Below are positions 37,318 to 41,074 of a stretch of 41,074 nucleotides of DNA, in pieces. Origin of the DNA: Candidatus Aminicenantes bacterium JdFR-78 (GTDB lineage Bacteria; Acidobacteriota; Aminicenantia; JdFR-78); contig MTON01000005.1 in NCBI GenBank assembly GCA_002010665.1, forward strand, positions 65,189 to 106,262. Reading direction: 5' to 3'. The notes under the pieces are model-generated. The model made no database searches, was not told where the DNA came from, and saw nothing but the letters and a program-made list of their open reading frames with translations. How positions within the stretch are numbered: position 1 is the first letter of the stretch; each line of letters starts with the position of its first letter. The position numbers and the translations under genes were made by a program.

Positions 37318-39954
37318 ATGAAAGAACCATTAATTTTACCAAAAGTTTATTCTCCAAAAGAAGTTGAAGAGAAATGGATAAAATTCTGGGAAGAAAAAGA
37401 GCTTTATGTTGCGGATGTGAATTCTGAAAAACCAAAATTTTCCATGGTTCTTCCACCGCCTAATGTAACTGGCTCCCTTCATATGGGACATGCTCTTTGT
37501 TTCACTCTACCTGATATTATTGCTCGATGGAAAAGGATGCAGGGATTTAATGTAATGTGGCTCCCAGGAACAGATCATGCAAGCATTGCTGTTCATAATG
37601 TTATTGAAAAGGAATTAAGTAAAAAAGGAATATCAAGAAAAGACCTTGGAAGAGAGAAATTCCTGAAGATAGCGTGGGAATGGAAAGAAAAATACGGAGG
37701 AATAATTGTAAATCAATTAAAAAAATTGGGCGCCTCTCTCGATTGGTCCAGAGAAAGATTCACAATGGATAAGGGGTTTACAAAAGCAGTTAGAAAGGTT
37801 TTTGTGGATTTGTATAAATCAAATTTAATATATAGAGGATATTACTTAGTAAATCGCTGCCCGAGATGTGAAACAGTCCTTTCAGATATAGAGGTAGTCC
37901 ATAAGGAAGTAAAGGCGAAACTTTATTACATAAAATATCCAATCGTTGATTCCGATGAATTTATAGTAGTGGCGACAACTCGACCAGAAACAATGCTCGG
38001 GGATACTGCAGTAGCGGTTCATCCTGATGATAAAAGATATAAAAAATTTAGAAACAAAAAGGCTATTTTACCACTTGTAGAAAGAATTATTCCAATTATA
38101 GAAGATAAAAAAGTGGATATGGAATTCGGAACCGGAGCAGTAAAGGTTACACCTGCTCACGATCCGGTAGATTTTGAAATTGGAAAAAGACACAATCTTG
38201 AACAGGTTATTGTTATAGATGGAAGAGGAAGAATGACAAAGGAAGCAGGCAAAGAATTTGAGGGGTTAGATAGATTTGAATGCAGGAAAAAAGTTATTGA
38301 AAAACTTAGAGAAAAAAATCTCATACAGAAAATAGAAGATTACACTCATAATGTAGGTCATTGTTATAGGTGCGATACAATTATTGAACCCCATTTATCA
38401 TGGCAATGGTTTGTAAAAGTTAAACCATTAGCTGAAGAGGCTATCAAAGTTGTTAAAAAGGGAAGAATAAAATTTATTCCCCCCAATTGGGCAAAAACTT
38501 ATTTTGAATGGATGTATAATATTCATGACTGGTGTATTTCACGACAATTATGGTGGGGACATAGAATTCCAGCATGGTATTGCTCTAATTGCGGAGAAAT
38601 AATTGTTGAGATGGAAGACCCAAAGAGCTGTTCAAAGTGTGGAAGTTCAGAAATTCATCAAGATGAGGATATACTCGATACATGGTTTAGTTCAGCTCTA
38701 TGGCCCTTTGCAACAATGGGCTGGCCAGAAGAAACCCCTGATTTAAAGAAATTCTACCCAACTGATTTACTGGTCACTGGATTCGACATAATCTTTTTCT
38801 GGGTTGCTCGAATGATAATGATGGGCTTGAAATTTGCTGGGGATATCCCTTTTCGCGAAGTTTTTATTAATGGCCTTGTCAGAGATTTCAAAAAGCAAAA
38901 AATGAGTAAATCAAAAGGTAATATAATTGATCCTCTTGAAATGATAGAAAAATATGGAACCGATGCCTTAAGATTCACTCTCGCTGCTTTAGCTGTTCCT
39001 GGTATGGATATTTCACTTTCTGAAGAAAGAATGGCTGGTTATAGAGCCTTTGCTAATAAAATATGGAATGCTTCTCGATTTGTACTAATGAATTACAAAG
39101 GAGAAGAGCTTGAAATTAAAGAGGAGGAACTCACTTTTCCGGATAAATGGATAAGATCAAGATTTAATCAAATAGTTAAGGAAATCAACCAGTCTTTAAA
39201 AGAATATAAATTTTATGAGGCTTCGGAAAAAATTTATCATTTTATTTGGCATGAATTTTGCGACTGGTATATTGAACTCGTTAAACTTGATTTAAAAAGG
39301 GGAAATAAAACAAGTCTCTCAGTACTAGTTAAAACATTAGATGGAATATTAAGAATTCTTCACCCATTTATGCCCTTTATTACAGAAGAAATATGGCAAA
39401 AACTACCTCATAAAGAAATCTCAATTTCTATTGCATCTTTTCCAAAATATATCCCTTCCCTTGAAAACAAGGATGCTGAGAGGAAAATGGAAAAAATAAA
39501 AAAATTAATCATAGCAGTGAGAACTCTAAGAGCTGAACATCGAATAGATCCAAAAAAGAAAATAGATGTATGGATTAATATTCCGCAAAAAAAAGACAGA
39601 GAATTGGTGGAGAATAATATTGAATATATTAAAATTTTAACAAATGCAGAAAAAATTGAATTTAAAGACCTCTTCCCATCAGAAGAAAGATTTATAAGAA
39701 ATATAGCAAATAATTGGGAAGTTGCAATACCCGTAAAAGGAATTTTAGACTGGAAAAAGGAAATTTCGAGAATTAATAAGGAAATAGAAAAAACAGAAGA
39801 TGAAATTTCAAAATTAGAGATGCGACTGAACAATCCTCAATTTATAGAAAAAGCACCTCCTGAAATCGTAACACAAACAGAAAATCGTCTTTCAGAGTTA
39901 AAAGAAAAATTAATAAAATTAAAAAAGAGTCTATCCGATATAAGCATTTCGTGA
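37318..39954 (+). CDS. valS: Valyl-tRNA synthetase
   Basis: A class Ia aminoacyl-tRNA synthetase of 878 residues that charges tRNA-Val and edits mischarged threonine. PPPNVTGSLHMGHAL holds the HIGH-type motif (HMGH) and KMSKSKGN is the KMSKS loop. The editing domain lies between (ATTRPETMLGDTAV), and a zinc-type Cys pattern is seen in RCPRCET and YCSNCGE...CSKCGS. The tRNA-binding domain and a C-terminal coiled coil (about 810-878) complete the usual bacterial layout. GGAG stands 8 bases before the ATG. The stop overlaps the birA GTG start by 4 bases. Confidence 0.97.
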   Translation: MKEPLILPKVYSPKEVEEKWIKFWEEKELYVADVNSEKPKFSMVLPPPNVTGSLHMGHALCFTLPDIIARWKRMQGFNVMWLPGTDHASIAVHNVIEKELSKKGISRKDLGREKFLKIAWEWKEKYGGIIVNQLKKLGASLDWSRERFTMDKGFTKAVRKVFVDLYKSNLIYRGYYLVNRCPRCETVLSDIEVVHKEVKAKLYYIKYPIVDSDEFIVVATTRPETMLGDTAVAVHPDDKRYKKFRNKKAILPLVERIIPIIEDKKVDMEFGTGAVKVTPAHDPVDFEIGKRHNLEQVIVIDGRGRMTKEAGKEFEGLDRFECRKKVIEKLREKNLIQKIEDYTHNVGHCYRCDTIIEPHLSWQWFVKVKPLAEEAIKVVKKGRIKFIPPNWAKTYFEWMYNIHDWCISRQLWWGHRIPAWYCSNCGEIIVEMEDPKSCSKCGSSEIHQDEDILDTWFSSALWPFATMGWPEETPDLKKFYPTDLLVTGFDIIFFWVARMIMMGLKFAGDIPFREVFINGLVRDFKKQKMSKSKGNIIDPLEMIEKYGTDALRFTLAALAVPGMDISLSEERMAGYRAFANKIWNASRFVLMNYKGEELEIKEEELTFPDKWIRSRFNQIVKEINQSLKEYKFYEASEKIYHFIWHEFCDWYIELVKLDLKRGNKTSLSVLVKTLDGILRILHPFMPFITEEIWQKLPHKEISISIASFPKYIPSLENKDAERKMEKIKKLIIAVRTLRAEHRIDPKKKIDVWINIPQKKDRELVENNIEYIKILTNAEKIEFKDLFPSEERFIRNIANNWEVAIPVKGILDWKKEISRINKEIEKTEDEISKLEMRLNNPQFIEKAPPEIVTQTENRLSELKEKLIKLKKSLSDISIS

Positions 39955-40682
39955 AAAATTTAGGAGAAAAAATATATATTCTTGATACTTGCACATCTAC
40001 CAATGACATAGCGAAAATAATGGCAGAGAAGGGTGAAAGAGAGGGAACAGTAGTTTGGGCTTTAGAGCAAATCAGAGGAAGAGGGAGAGAAGGAAGAAAA
40101 TGGATTTCCTCAAAAAATAAAGGTTTATATTTCTCGATTATTCTTAGGCCACAGATAGCCAATCCAAACCTGCTAACTCTATTTGGTGCTCTTTCAGTTT
40201 TAGAGATTATAGAGGAGAACTTTAAGCTCGAAGTTAAATTAAAATGGCCAAATGATCTAATTTATAAAGGAAAAAAATTGGGAGGTATTCTTGGAGAAGG
40301 AACATATAAGGGTAGTAAATTAAGTCATATAATCTTAGGGATTGGGGTTAACACTAATTATGAAATTGAGGACTTTCCAGAAGGTCTCAAAGAAAAAACT
40401 ACCTCTCTACGAATAATCCTTAATAAAGAAATAGAAAATCAAAAATTACTCATAACTATTTTAGAAAAAATTAAGGCATTATATAATATGGATTTTATTC
40501 AGAATGAATTAATTTCTCATGTTAATAGATACTCTTTTTTAAAAAAAGGAGAAAAAATTAAATTAAAAACCACTCAATCTTTGGTGGAAGGAGAGTATGA
40601 GGGAATGGATAAAGACGGTTCTCTACTCCTTAATACAAAAAAAGGCAAAATAAAAATTTACTCAGGCCATTTTATTGAGTAA
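39951..40682 (+). CDS. birA: Biotin--[acetyl-CoA-carboxylase] ligase, no DNA-binding domain
   Basis: A 243-residue biotin protein ligase that activates biotin as biotinyl-AMP and attaches it to the carboxylase carrier protein. The catalytic motifs are [16 protein letters not shown] (nucleotide-binding loop), [19 protein letters not shown] (split here by its central Lys residues) and GIGVNTNY. The C-terminal SH3-like domain is present. The N-terminal helix-turn-helix of E. coli BirA is missing, so this is a group I enzyme without repressor function. It starts at GTG overlapping the valS stop (GTGA). coaX follows after 7 bases. Confidence 0.94.
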   Translation: MKNLGEKIYILDTCTSTNDIAKIMAEKGEREGTVVWALEQIRGRGREGRKWISSKNKGLYFSIILRPQIANPNLLTLFGALSVLEIIEENFKLEVKLKWPNDLIYKGKKLGGILGEGTYKGSKLSHIILGIGVNTNYEIEDFPEGLKEKTTSLRIILNKEIENQKLLITILEKIKALYNMDFIQNELISHVNRYSFLKKGEKIKLKTTQSLVEGEYEGMDKDGSLLLNTKKGKIKIYSGHFIE

Positions 40683-40689
40683 AATAAAA

Positions 40690-41074
40690 ATGATGCTATT
40701 AGCCATAGATATAGGCAATACAAATATTGTTTTTGGAGTATTTAAGAAAAAAAAATTAATTACTCATTGGAGAATATTTACAGAGAAAAATAAAACTGCT
40801 GATGAGTATGGAATTTTATTAATGAGTCTTTTCCGCCTTTCAAATATAAATCCCTCCTCAATTACTGGAATTATTATTTCATGTGTTGTTCCACCTCTAA
40901 CAGGTATTTTTACTCAAATGAGTGAAAAATATTTCAATTTGACTCCCTTAATTGTTGCGCCAGGAATCAAAACCGGACTCGCAATTTTATATGATAATCC
41001 TCATGAAGTAGGAGCGGATAGAATCGTAAACAGCGTGGCAGCATATCACAAGTACGGCGGGCCATGTATAGTGG
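40690..41074 (+). CDS. coaX: Type III pantothenate kinase, 3' end outside the window
   Basis: The first 128 codons of a CoaX-type kinase, which phosphorylates pantothenate in the first step of coenzyme A synthesis. [16 protein letters not shown] is the phosphate-binding motif with the catalytic Asp, and [16 protein letters not shown] is the second family motif. [10 protein letters not shown] also fits. Two ATGs stand next to each other (40690 and 40693) and the choice is open; no clear Shine-Dalgarno is seen. The frame runs past the right edge without a stop. birA-coaX adjacency is common in bacteria. Confidence 0.93.
   Translation, partial: MMLLAIDIGNTNIVFGVFKKKKLITHWRIFTEKNKTADEYGILLMSLFRLSNINPSSITGIIISCVVPPLTGIFTQMSEKYFNLTPLIVAPGIKTGLAILYDNPHEVGADRIVNSVAAYHKYGGPCIV

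Overview
The window is an AT-rich (roughly one third G+C by eye), gene-dense chromosomal segment of a diderm bacterium. A complete tolQ-tolR-tolA/tonB-tolB-pal-cpoB set, lipoproteins with lipoboxes and secreted enzymes point to an outer membrane. Gene content and the abundance of sulfatase-like lipoproteins fit an uncultured Acidobacteriota/Aminicenantes-type lineage. That placement is an inference from gene flavour, not a phylogenetic result. No rRNA, tRNA, CRISPR array, insertion sequence or prophage was recognised, and no gene-free stretch exceeds about 235 bases.

Layout. (1) 1-4984, plus strand: the end of a sodium:solute symporter gene, three overlapping small membrane-protein genes (98, 38 and 38 residues), and a secreted GH38 alpha-mannosidase. 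(2) 4973-9202, minus strand: ftsK followed by a fused LutB-LutA-type iron-sulfur protein. (3) 9298-13932, plus strand: two soluble PAS histidine kinases and a stand-alone receiver. (4) 13910-25692, minus strand: a long run gyrB-gyrA-ddl-ruvX-mltG, then an unknown exported protein, an endonuclease Q-like PHP protein and a ClC-CBS-RCK_C chloride transporter. (5) 25927-30549, plus strand: two sulfatase-fold lipoproteins and a cupin. (6) 30556-35609, minus strand: tol-pal followed by ssb. (7) 35675-41074, plus strand: lipA, a receiver with a helical tail, valS, birA and the beginning of coaX.

How the genes work together. Most are housekeeping: DNA topology and segregation (gyrAB, ftsK, ssb), wall synthesis (ddl, mltG), envelope integrity (Tol-Pal), and cofactors (lipA, birA, coaX). 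Accessory interest lies in the symporter/small-protein/mannosidase cluster, the fused lactate-utilisation-type protein behind ftsK, the soluble kinase-kinase-receiver module, and the pair of Thr-nucleophile alkaline-phosphatase-superfamily lipoproteins with added beta-rich regions. These share a divergent promoter region with gyrB that carries a perfect 10-bp inverted repeat.

Regulation. Sigma70-like boxes with 17-18 bp spacers can be seen in front of several transcription units (pal, gyrB, both kinases, lipA). For ftsK the -10 box sits 7 bases before the ATG and there is no Shine-Dalgarno sequence, which suggests a leaderless transcript. tolQ has no Shine-Dalgarno of its own, but a 9-codon reading frame with a strong one overlaps its start.

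I did not find a clearly new multi-gene system. The best candidates for something undescribed are the symporter-linked small proteins, the sulfatase-fold pair with its shared divergent promoter, and the translation-start architecture of ftsK and tolQ.
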